NCBI GenBank assembly: GCA_947589145.1
Contig: CANQCB010000085.1
Location: forward strand, 1 to 5,817
From: an uncultured Clostridia bacterium
GTDB taxonomy: Bacteria > Bacillota > Clostridia > Christensenellales > Pumilibacteraceae
DNA: 5,817 bases
Direction of reading: 5' to 3'
This document shows, one piece after another, positions 1 to 5,770 of the stretch (positions are counted from its first letter, which is position 1; every line of letters starts with the position of its first letter). Below the pieces are notes generated by a model. That model was given only the letters and a program-made list of their open reading frames with translations. It was not told where the DNA came from and did not search any database. The position numbers and the translations under genes were made by a program.

Positions 1-315
1 AATGCGGCGGACGGCTCTCGCCTCGGACATATAGTGGACTTGGTAATAAACGTAGAAACAAAACGCGCGCTCGGCATTGTCGCGCCGGGGCGAAAGAGCG
101 GCTTTTTTTCCAAAGAGCAGAATTTTTTCATCCCTCTCGGTTGCATAGTGAAAATAGGCGAGGACGTAATACTCATAAACATGGCAAACGGCGAACCCCC
201 TCGTCGGGACGACAGGGAATATTGCGACGACCGAAAAGAAAATCGGCACGAGCCGACAAGGCGCGGACACTCATCGGGTTGCGGGTGCGACGATAATTGC
301 GACCTTTATAAATAG
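1..315 (+). CDS. YlmC/YmxH-family PRC-barrel sporulation-associated protein, 5' end outside window
   Basis: The reading frame is open from base 1, so the gene starts before the window; the GTG at 34 is an internal Val codon, because the conserved family text begins upstream of it (residues DGSRLG followed by HIVDLVINVE). The in-window part then gives APGRKSGFF, FFIPLGCIVKIGEDVILIN, which matches the PRC-barrel core of the small YlmC/YmxH family. Members are usually about 80-90 residues and end soon after the VILI strand. This one continues for 44 more residues (181-312), rich in Asp, Arg, Glu and Gly, with two His and four Cys (codons at 223, 280, 286 and 298, the last three forming a CGC-x3-C arrangement). 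The family's molecular role is not established. In Clostridia it typically sits just downstream of sigG and upstream of nrdR, as here. I see no terminator before the nrdR promoter, so read-through into nrdR is possible. Confidence 0.85.
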   Translation, partial: NAADGSRLGHIVDLVINVETKRALGIVAPGRKSGFFSKEQNFFIPLGCIVKIGEDVILINMANGEPPRRDDREYCDDRKENRHEPTRRGHSSGCGCDDNCDLYK

Positions 316-334
316 GCGCATTGCGGAATAGGGC

Positions 335-364
335 TTGACAGAAAGGCGATGAGAATGTTACAAT
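335..364 (+). promoter_or_regulatory. Sigma-A-type promoter of nrdR
   Basis: A perfect -35 hexamer TTGACA (335-340) is separated by 18 bp from TACAAT (359-364), which carries an extended -10 TG at 356-357. Transcription would start near 371, leaving a leader of about 17 nt with the ribosome binding site GGAGGA at 375-380. I see no pair of NrdR-box-like palindromes overlapping it, so autoregulation is not supported. It probably drives nrdR and the two genes after it. Confidence 0.85.
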
Positions 365-387
365 AGTAAAAATCGGAGGACAAGCCC

Positions 388-858
388 ATGAAATGCAATA
401 AATGCGGCTGTATCGAAAGCAAAGTTATCGATTCGCGCTCCAACGAGGAGGGGACAAGTATTCGCCGCCGCCGCGAATGTTTGGGTTGCGGAAGAAGATT
501 TACGACTTACGAGGTAATTGAAAACACGCCCGTGCTTGTCGTGAAAAACGACGGCACTCGCGAACCGTTTGACCGAAATAAGATCGCTCGCGGCATAATA
601 AAATCGTGTGAAAAACGCCCGGTGACCGCGGAGGAGATCGACAGGTTGGTTTCCGACGTCGAGAAACAGATCGCAAATTCTCTCGTGACCGAAATAAGCA
701 GTAAAGAGATAGGCGAGATAGTCATGAGACTGTTAAAAGAGTTGGACAAAGTGGCGTACGTGCGTTTCGCTTCCGTTTACCGCGACTTTCGCGATATAAC
801 CACGTTCGTGGAATTCGTAAGCGATCTGGAACGCATAATAAAGGACGAAAAGAAATAA
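388..858 (+). CDS. nrdR: Transcriptional repressor NrdR
   Basis: NrdR is a cytoplasmic, nucleotide-sensing repressor of ribonucleotide reductase genes; it binds paired NrdR boxes when its ATP-cone senses (d)ATP. The 156-residue product has the family's usual length. The N-terminal zinc ribbon is visible as C3-x2-C6 and C31-x2-C34, with the signature RRRECLGCGRRFTTYE at 27-42. The ATP-cone covers about 46-136, with VKNDGTREPFDRNKI near 52-66 and the conserved VAYVRFASVYRDF at 122-134. The ATG has a strong GGAGGA site 7 nt upstream. The preceding gene is ylmC/ymxH-like, and an RluA-type gene follows after 16 bp, probably in the same transcript. No ribonucleotide reductase gene is in the window, so its targets lie elsewhere. 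An extra Cys at position 8, beside the ribbon, is not a usual ligand. The identification is secure. Confidence 0.97.
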   Translation: MKCNKCGCIESKVIDSRSNEEGTSIRRRRECLGCGRRFTTYEVIENTPVLVVKNDGTREPFDRNKIARGIIKSCEKRPVTAEEIDRLVSDVEKQIANSLVTEISSKEIGEIVMRLLKELDKVAYVRFASVYRDFRDITTFVEFVSDLERIIKDEKK

Positions 859-874
859 GCGGCTCACCCCGACG

Positions 875-1705
875 ATGAAACAGAGTTTTAAGACAACCAA
901 GTCCGCCCGTCTCTCGGAAAATCTGCTGTCGGAATTCCCGTGGCTGAGTCGGAGTAAGATCAAACGGCTGATATCCGACAGATATATCAAGGTGAACGGA
1001 GTCCGGGTAGGCACGGATACGGAGACGAAGGCAGGCGACGAAATAGAAGCATATCTGCCCGAATTTCCCGCCGTCCCCGTGATATATTCTGACGAGAACA
1101 TAGTAATTGCGGACAAGCCCGCGCATATCGACTCGGAGCTTGCGCTCCCGAAACTTCTGACGCCGACGTATGGCGCGTTATATCCCGTTCATAGGTTGGA
1201 CACCAACACGACGGGTATAATAGTTCTCGCTCGCGGCACAAAATCGAAAATCGAACTCGAAAAAGCGTTCAAAACGCATTCGATCCGTAAAAAATATATC
1301 GCCGCCGTGGTGGGCGCGCCCCCGAAAGACAAGGGCACTTTGCGAAATCGGCTGATAAAAGACAGCGAAAAGGGTATCGTAAGAGTGACCGAAGCGCCCG
1401 CGGGTGAGGAAGCGATCGCCGATTACGAAGTTCTGCGAAAAGGCGACGGCATATCCGTGCTTGCGCTGTATCCGCAAACGGGGCGCACGCACCAGCTTCG
1501 GGCGCAACTCGCGCACATAAAATGCCCCATTCTCGGCGACGGCAAATACGGCGACTTTGCCGAAAACAAAAAGAGGGGAATACGCGAACAACAACTCAGA
1601 GCCGTATCGATAACTTTCGAACGTATCGGCGGCATACTGAAATATCTTTGCGGCAGAGAATTTACCGTTAGCAAAAACAAGGAAGAAAATGAAGAAGAAA
1701 TTTGA
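875..1705 (+). CDS. RluA-family RNA pseudouridine synthase with S4 domain
   Basis: The enzyme isomerises specific uridines to pseudouridine in rRNA (RluC/RluD type) or tRNA; the exact target cannot be read from sequence. The 276-residue product has an N-terminal S4 RNA-binding domain (about 11-58, including LSRSKIKRLISDRYIKVNG), then the catalytic domain from about 68. The catalytic motif HRLD is at 106-109, followed by TNTTG, making D109 the predicted nucleophile. The conserved TGRTHQLR is at 202-209 and ILGDGKYG at 219-226. The usual KPxGxxVHP segment is altered to KPAHIDSEL (81-89). The ATG at 875 has no convincing Shine-Dalgarno site; the gene starts 16 bp after the nrdR stop, so translational coupling is likely. 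No other in-frame start nearby looks better. The last 17 bp overlap the next gene. Family assignment is firm; assignment to RluC, RluD or another subfamily is not. Confidence 0.93.
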   Translation: MKQSFKTTKSARLSENLLSEFPWLSRSKIKRLISDRYIKVNGVRVGTDTETKAGDEIEAYLPEFPAVPVIYSDENIVIADKPAHIDSELALPKLLTPTYGALYPVHRLDTNTTGIIVLARGTKSKIELEKAFKTHSIRKKYIAAVVGAPPKDKGTLRNRLIKDSEKGIVRVTEAPAGEEAIADYEVLRKGDGISVLALYPQTGRTHQLRAQLAHIKCPILGDGKYGDFAENKKRGIREQQLRAVSITFERIGGILKYLCGREFTVSKNKEENEEEI

Positions 1706-2726
1706 AAAATCCGAACCGCCGTCAAAGGAGCTCAAATCGTTGCGGGGAAACGATCCCGCTCCCACGGACTCCGAGACCGATAAAAAGAGCAGACGAATAA
1801 CGATAGCCGTCATTGCGGCAGTTGCCGCCATAGCGATAATAGTGGGAATAATCGTTCCCGTTTATATGTCCTTCAACTATATGTTTGAGGGCAATCCCGT
1901 TGCGGTAATCGACATAAGCATAGACGATGAAACATACACATTGAAATACGAACTTTACGAGGACGAATGTCCGAAGGGAGTGGCTAATTTCTGTTATCTC
2001 GCTTCGATCGATTACTTCGACGGAACGGTTGTTTACGACACGCAAAACAAGCGCGTTCGTTTCGGCGGCTATACAAAGACCGTAGACGAAAACGGCAACG
2101 CGACTTATTCTCACCGCGCATACGACGAGGAATTTACCGCCGCGCATACCGACGACTTCAATCTCGTAGCCTATCCCGATCGCGTGTCCGAGAGCGATCA
2201 TTCCAAACTTTTCCGCTATGCCCTGCAAGAGGATCAGACGGCGCGAAAAGAAACGGATAAACTCTTTACTCTCAATGCGTATAAGCACGACTGTCAGGTA
2301 GCCGCTACGAACTTTCAAATTTTCGGCGACCCGACGCTCGTTCCCTCGGGTAACGGAAATAACAGCATACCGGGCGATTTGGATCCCGTTCCGGCTCCGA
2401 AAGACACGATTACCGGTACCGACGGAAAGCGTTCCCGAACGTTCGTGTCCTATCCGATAGGCGAGCCGCTGAACGACGATCGAGAAACAAAAAATGCGAT
2501 CAACGTCATTCTCGACTTAACGACGGCGGACGATCCCGTCAACGACTTTTTCCGCCCGCCCGTCCAAACCGTCACAATCGACGACGTGAAAATATACAAC
2601 TACGGCGAATATGAAAAATGGACAAAATCCGAATACGAACACGGCTTCGAAAGTTATATGACTTCGAAATTCGGGACTAACGTTTTCTATTCTTGGACGA
2701 GATATACCTACGCCTATTATAAGTAA
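1689..2726 (+). CDS. Membrane-anchored degenerate cyclophilin-type (PPIase-like) protein
   Basis: The 345-residue product has a basic N-terminal tail, one strong transmembrane helix (about 37-60, preceded by KKSRR) and a large C-terminal part that should face outside the membrane. Residues 71-127 follow the cyclophilin fold: VAVIDISIDD, YELYEDECPKGVANFCYLA, then FDGT and a GG pair at 126-127. Aligned without gaps to the classic FHRV...F-M-I-Q-GG motif, the catalytic Arg becomes D117, the Phe becomes R122 and the Gln becomes F125, so isomerase activity is unlikely. A weak echo of the SQFFI strand appears as TNFQIF (207-212). The sequence between and after is long and unlike standard cyclophilins, and ends Tyr/Trp-rich. 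The ATG overlaps the preceding gene by 17 bp, with AAGGAAG (1679-1685) as its ribosome site, so translation is probably coupled. A role as a non-catalytic surface chaperone or scaffold is inference only. Confidence 0.75.
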   Translation: MKKKFEKSEPPSKELKSLRGNDPAPTDSETDKKSRRITIAVIAAVAAIAIIVGIIVPVYMSFNYMFEGNPVAVIDISIDDETYTLKYELYEDECPKGVANFCYLASIDYFDGTVVYDTQNKRVRFGGYTKTVDENGNATYSHRAYDEEFTAAHTDDFNLVAYPDRVSESDHSKLFRYALQEDQTARKETDKLFTLNAYKHDCQVAATNFQIFGDPTLVPSGNGNNSIPGDLDPVPAPKDTITGTDGKRSRTFVSYPIGEPLNDDRETKNAINVILDLTTADDPVNDFFRPPVQTVTIDDVKIYNYGEYEKWTKSEYEHGFESYMTSKFGTNVFYSWTRYTYAYYK

Positions 2727-2731
2727 AAAAC

Positions 2732-2760
2732 TTACCCTGCGCCGTATAAACGTATATAAT
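2732..2760 (+). promoter_or_regulatory. Possible sigma-A promoter with perfect -10 but poor -35
   Basis: A perfect TATAAT lies at 2755-2760. The hexamer 17 bp upstream is TTACCC (2732-2737), which matches TTGACA at only three positions, and there is no TG extension. If used, it would start RNA near 2767, at the first base of the inverted repeat. It overlaps the candidate sigma-F promoter, so the two would be alternatives. Confidence 0.3.
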
Positions 2761-2773
2761 ATTGGCAAAAATT
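2744..2773 (+). promoter_or_regulatory. Candidate sigma-F-type (forespore) promoter
   Basis: GTATA at 2744-2748 is followed after 15 bp by GGCAAAAATT at 2764-2773. This agrees with the sigma-F consensus known from Bacillus subtilis (GYWTA, 15-bp spacer, GGNRANANTW) at every specified position, as I remember that consensus. It would start transcription near 2780, just ahead of the ribosome binding site of the DUF1614-like gene. The elements are short and AT-rich, so chance matching is possible. The sigma-G -10 pattern CATNNTA is not present at the right spacing. Confidence 0.45.
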
Positions 2774-2798
2774 ACCGAACGAACGTGAGGTAATTTTT
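2767..2798 (+). promoter_or_regulatory. Perfect inverted repeat covering the ribosome binding site of the DUF1614-like gene
   Basis: AAAAATTACC (2767-2776) and GGTAATTTTT (2789-2798) are exact reverse complements separated by 12 nt. In RNA they form a 10-bp, mostly A-U stem followed directly by two more U and the AUG at 2801. The 3' arm includes the GGT of the Shine-Dalgarno GAGGT (2787-2791). It could occlude ribosome binding, act as a weak terminator for upstream read-through, or serve as a DNA operator. With only two G-C pairs, its stability is modest. Confidence 0.6.
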
Positions 2799-2800
2799 TT

Positions 2801-3544
2801 ATGACTATCGGGCTGATAATACTCGGGATAATGGCGGTTTTGCTGTTTTTCGGCGCCGCGGAAAAATATTTCGACAGGCTTGGATTGACAAGTTGGCTGA
2901 CTTTTCTGCTGATATTGGCGTTGATAATAGGCGTCGTCGTTCCCGAGATAAGGGGAGAAAATTTTGTTATGACCGTGGGCGGATTTATAATGCCGTTGAT
3001 CGTTTCGGTCATAGTTTCGATTTTCGCGGTAAAAGAAGGCGAGGCTGTGCGTACGGCGCTCGGCATAGCGGTTCAGGCGGCGCTCACCCTTATGTTTCGC
3101 TTGATTATCGGCGCCGAGACGACGGCAACGGTGCTTGCGGCGTCGCTGTCGATCGGATTTGCGGGCGGTGCGGCGGCATATCTTGCTGCGGGTTCTCGGC
3201 TCGGCACTCTTTCGAGCGCGCTCTTCGGCTGTATCCTCGGCGACGTTATTTCGGCACTGCTGCTCCGAGGTCTTTTCGGCTATGAAACGATAACGATCGG
3301 CGGCTACGGAATATTCGACGCCATGATAATAGCGGCGACGTTCGGGTTGATAATGGCGGAGATCGTGGCGGCGGTTCGCCGCGCGGTAAACAACAGACGC
3401 ATAAAGGAACAAAAACTCGAAGCGGAAGCGGGCGAGGACGTCGACATATCCGAAAGCGAGTATGCCGACGACGTAATATTCAATACGTCGGAAGCCGAAG
3501 CGCAGGATCTGGCGGACGCCTTTTCGGACGACGGGGAGGAATAA
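2801..3544 (+). CDS. Polytopic membrane protein, probable DUF1614 family
   Basis: The 247-residue product has about seven predicted membrane helices (roughly 2-18, 32-48, 56-77, 82-104, 107-130, 135-156 and 171-192). A cytoplasm-type basic stretch (VRRAVNNRRIKEQK) and an acidic tail of about 40 residues follow. The pattern of an N-terminal helix ending in EKYFDRLGL, then MTVGGFIMPLIVSV (57-70), GDVI in helix six and a GGYGIFDA segment (167-174) before the last helix resembles my recollection of DUF1614 proteins, found in bacteria and archaea. Their function is unknown. The ATG follows GAGGT by 9 nt, and 74 bp separate it from the upstream gene. That gap holds a candidate forespore promoter and a hairpin, suggesting its own control. 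A downstream promoter separates it from der. A sporulation role is inferred from the promoter only. Confidence 0.75.
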   Translation: MTIGLIILGIMAVLLFFGAAEKYFDRLGLTSWLTFLLILALIIGVVVPEIRGENFVMTVGGFIMPLIVSVIVSIFAVKEGEAVRTALGIAVQAALTLMFRLIIGAETTATVLAASLSIGFAGGAAAYLAAGSRLGTLSSALFGCILGDVISALLLRGLFGYETITIGGYGIFDAMIIAATFGLIMAEIVAAVRRAVNNRRIKEQKLEAEAGEDVDISESEYADDVIFNTSEAEAQDLADAFSDDGEE

Positions 3545-3560
3545 AACTTTTGTAATTTTG

Positions 3561-3589
3561 TAGACAGAGGGCGGATTTTGTGTTACAAT
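3561..3589 (+). promoter_or_regulatory. Sigma-A-type promoter of der-plsY
   Basis: TAGACA (3561-3566, five of six matches to TTGACA) is followed after 17 bp by TACAAT (3584-3589), with an extended -10 TG at 3581-3582. The start point would be near 3596, so the mRNA leader before the der ATG would be only about 11 nt, with GGAGGA (3597-3602) almost at the 5' end. The arrangement closely echoes the nrdR promoter. Confidence 0.8.
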
Positions 3590-3606
3590 AAAATGCGGAG
3601 GACGAA

Positions 3607-4923
3607 ATGTCAAAGCCGCTTGTAGCCGTCGTAGGGCGCAGTAACGTCGGAAAATCGACCTTCTTTAATAAAATCTGCGGTAAGCGCATTTCCATAGTAA
3701 AAGATACTCCGGGTGTGACGCGCGACCGCATTTATGCCGACGCCGAGTGGTGCGGCAAGTTTTTCACGCTTATCGATACCGGCGGAATAGAGAGCGACAA
3801 AATCGACTTTTTCACGGAAATCAAAGCGCAAGCGGAAATTGCCATCGACCTTGCCGACGTGATAGTCTTTATGACCGACGGCAGAGACGGTTTGCTCGAA
3901 TCGGACAAGGAGATCGCGACGTTGCTTCGCAATACCAAAAAGCCGATCGTGCTCGTCGTAAATAAATTGGATAACAACGAGACGGACACGCTTTACGATT
4001 TCTACGAACTCGGGCTTGGCGAGCCGTTCCCGATATCGTGCGAACAATCTTACGGACTCGGCGACGTTCTGGACGAAATAACCCGTCATCTTCCGACGAA
4101 AAACGAAGCGGAAGAAAGCGGTCTGTCCATAGCGTTTGTGGGGAAACCCAACGTCGGCAAGTCGTCCATAGTAAATAAAATTCTCGGTTTCGATCGCGTA
4201 ATAGTGTCCGACGTTGCCGGCACGACGAGGGACGCGATCGACACTCCGTTCGTATATAACGGCGCGAAATACACGCTCATCGACACCGCGGGAATGCGCA
4301 GAAAGCGCGGCATAGAGGACGAATCCGTCGAGCGTTACAGCGTGCTTCGTGCAATCGCCGCCATAAAAAGGGCGGACATAGTCATGATAGTTTTCGACGC
4401 CTCGGAGGAAATCAGCGAGCAAGACGTGCGCATAGCGGGCATGGTTCACGACGAGGGCAAGCCGTCCGTAATCGTAATGAACAAGTGGGACAAGGTGGAA
4501 AAGGACGCCCACACCGTCAACAAATACAGGGATATGCTCGCGCAGCAGCTTTCCTTTATGAGTTACTTTCAGGCGGAGTACGTTTCCGCGCTCACGGGCA
4601 AACGCGTGGAAAGGTTGCTCGACCTTGCCGAAACGGTATATTCTCACGCGAGTAACCGCGTAACGACGGGCGTTCTCAACGATGTTATAAGCGACGCTAT
4701 CCGTATGACCGAGCCGCCCACGCATAACGGCAGACGCCTAAAAATACTTTACGCAACGCAAGCGGATACCAATCCGCCGACTTACGTCGTTTTCGTAAAC
4801 GACGAGAAACTCGTTCACTTTTCATATAAAAGATACATGGAAAACAGTCTGCGCCGCGCTTTCGATCTCAGCGGCACTCCGATAAAACTCAAATTCGTCG
4901 GAAGGGAAGAAAACTCGAAATAG
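3607..4923 (+). CDS. der: Ribosome assembly GTPase Der (EngA)
   Basis: Der is an essential cytoplasmic GTPase with two tandem G domains and a KH-like domain; it promotes 50S subunit maturation. The 438-residue length is typical. The first G domain shows GRSNVGKS (10-17), DTPGVTRDR (33-41), DTGG (57-60), NKLD (119-122) and an ISCEQ version of the G5 loop (143-147, usually ISAEH). The second shows GKPNVGKS (179-186), AGTTRDA (204-210), DTAGM (226-230), NKWD (292-295) and SALTG (327-331). The KH-like region runs from about 350 to the end, with the characteristic YKRYMENSLR (407-416) and GTPIKLKF (423-430). All GTP-binding motifs are intact. The ATG has GGAGGA 4 nt upstream. It is followed after 41 bp by plsY, with no terminator between, so they are probably co-transcribed from the promoter at 3561. 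Confidence 0.98.
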   Translation: MSKPLVAVVGRSNVGKSTFFNKICGKRISIVKDTPGVTRDRIYADAEWCGKFFTLIDTGGIESDKIDFFTEIKAQAEIAIDLADVIVFMTDGRDGLLESDKEIATLLRNTKKPIVLVVNKLDNNETDTLYDFYELGLGEPFPISCEQSYGLGDVLDEITRHLPTKNEAEESGLSIAFVGKPNVGKSSIVNKILGFDRVIVSDVAGTTRDAIDTPFVYNGAKYTLIDTAGMRRKRGIEDESVERYSVLRAIAAIKRADIVMIVFDASEEISEQDVRIAGMVHDEGKPSVIVMNKWDKVEKDAHTVNKYRDMLAQQLSFMSYFQAEYVSALTGKRVERLLDLAETVYSHASNRVTTGVLNDVISDAIRMTEPPTHNGRRLKILYATQADTNPPTYVVFVNDEKLVHFSYKRYMENSLRRAFDLSGTPIKLKFVGREENSK

Positions 4924-4964
4924 TCCGATATTGCGACGTAAAACCGTCCGCAAAGGAGCATTTT

Positions 4965-5672
4965 ATGGTATTGGCATGGAAAATAGTCATAATAGCCGCG
5001 GTATCCTACCTGATAGGCAACCTTAATTTTGCTATAATAATTTCCAAGATAAAGCACGGAGATATCCGAAAGAGCGGAAGCGGCAATCCGGGCACGATGA
5101 ATATGATAAGGTCATACGGAAAGGCGATAGGCGCGACTTGCCTCGTGCTGGACGCGCTTTCCGCGGCGATACCTTCGCTCATATTCTGGTGGTGGCTTTG
5201 CGGCGACGGCTGGGCTTTCGGTCAATTTTGGTGTCAGTCGGACAAACTCGGATTGTACGTCTGCGGACTTTCCGTCGTAATCGGTCGCGTGTATCCCGTA
5301 TTCATGAAATTCCACGGCGGAAAGGGCATTGCCTGCATAATCGGGATATCCTTCGTTTCCAATCCCGTCGTAACGCTTCTCGCGTTCGCAATAGGTTTGC
5401 TTTTCCTCATCGTGTTCAAAATCGGTGCGCTCAGTTCCTTCATAATGATATTGACCCCCAATATTTTTGCCGCGGTTACATATAATCTGAATTGGTATAC
5501 GAACATATACGGCGAACCGAAATACGTCGCCGCCGTGCTTGCGCTCATTTTCGCGCTCGTGATGCTTTCGCTGTTCGCGCATAGAAAGAACGTAGTCCGT
5601 CTCTTTTCCGGGACGGAAAACCGCACGGTACTTTTCCCCAAGAAGCCCAAAGGCGATAGAGCCGAAAAATAA
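4965..5672 (+). CDS. plsY: Glycerol-3-phosphate acyltransferase PlsY
   Basis: PlsY is a membrane enzyme that transfers an acyl group from acyl-phosphate to sn-glycerol-3-phosphate, giving lysophosphatidate in the first step of phospholipid synthesis. All three family motifs are present: SGSGNPGTMN (37-46), KFHGGKG (115-121) and HRKNVVRLFSGTE (206-218). Several membrane helices fit the usual topology. At 235 residues it is longer than the common 190-215. The excess includes a Trp- and Cys-containing loop (about 75-97) and a longer loop near 175-185. In the usual GHxxP element before motif 2, the His is replaced by R108 (GRVYP). The ATG has AAAGGAG 6 nt upstream (4952-4958). It lies after der, as in many Clostridia, and a strong terminator closes the unit 17 bp after its stop. 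Partner enzymes PlsX and GpsA are not in the window. Confidence 0.96.
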   Translation: MVLAWKIVIIAAVSYLIGNLNFAIIISKIKHGDIRKSGSGNPGTMNMIRSYGKAIGATCLVLDALSAAIPSLIFWWWLCGDGWAFGQFWCQSDKLGLYVCGLSVVIGRVYPVFMKFHGGKGIACIIGISFVSNPVVTLLAFAIGLLFLIVFKIGALSSFIMILTPNIFAAVTYNLNWYTNIYGEPKYVAAVLALIFALVMLSLFAHRKNVVRLFSGTENRTVLFPKKPKGDRAEK

Positions 5673-5689
5673 TATTCGTTACTCAGCCG

Positions 5690-5720
5690 ATCGCTCTCGA
5701 AAAAATCGAGAGCGATTTTT
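5690..5720 (+). terminator. Intrinsic terminator after plsY
   Basis: An 11-bp perfect stem (ATCGCTCTCGA at 5690-5700 with TCGAGAGCGAT at 5706-5716) encloses a five-A loop and runs into TTTTT (5716-5720). The stem is GC-rich in its middle. It ends the der-plsY transcript and insulates the sporulation promoter that begins at the very next base. Confidence 0.93.
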
Positions 5721-5749
5721 GCATATTCGTTTTTGCCGTTGCATACTAT
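5721..5749 (+). promoter_or_regulatory. Sigma-E (mother-cell) promoter of spoIVA
   Basis: GCATATT at 5721-5727 matches the sigma-E -35 consensus KMATATT exactly. After a 14-bp spacer comes CATACTAT (5742-5749), matching seven of eight positions in the -10 form CATACANT. The predicted start is about 5756, just upstream of the AGGAGGA site (5759-5765). In Bacillus subtilis spoIVA is transcribed by sigma-E in the mother cell, so the promoter class and the gene support each other. Confidence 0.85.
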
Positions 5750-5770
5750 TAAGCAGTCAGGAGGACGCGT

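Noticed and set aside
34..315. GTG at 34 as the true start of the first gene
   Set aside because: The frame is open to base 1 and residues encoded upstream (DGSRLG) belong to the conserved PRC-barrel core; no ribosome site precedes the GTG.
316..387. Possible NrdR boxes or terminator between the first gene and nrdR
   Set aside because: No paired 16-bp palindromes of the NrdR-box type and no GC stem with a U-tract can be found; only the promoter and ribosome site are supported.
1178..1831. Antisense frame of 217 codons spanning the RluA-type and cyclophilin-like genes
   Set aside because: Phe/Arg-rich translation without domain content, and it crosses two well-supported + strand genes.
2732..3613. 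Long antisense open frame of 293 codons opposite the DUF1614-like gene
   Set aside because: The product is dominated by Arg, Tyr and His in low-complexity runs, has no recognisable domain, and mirrors a convincing membrane protein on the + strand; it has no ribosome site or promoter I can support.
3610..4725. Antisense open frame of 371 codons opposite der
   Set aside because: It lies wholly inside an intact der gene with all GTPase motifs. Its length follows from codon bias of der; the translation shows no family features.
5672..5731. ATATTCGTT direct repeat at 5672-5680 and 5723-5731 flanking the terminator
   Set aside because: Nine bases in an AT-rich intergenic region with no transposon ends or insertion between; the second copy overlaps the sigma-E -35 element, which explains part of it. 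Chance is the simplest reading.
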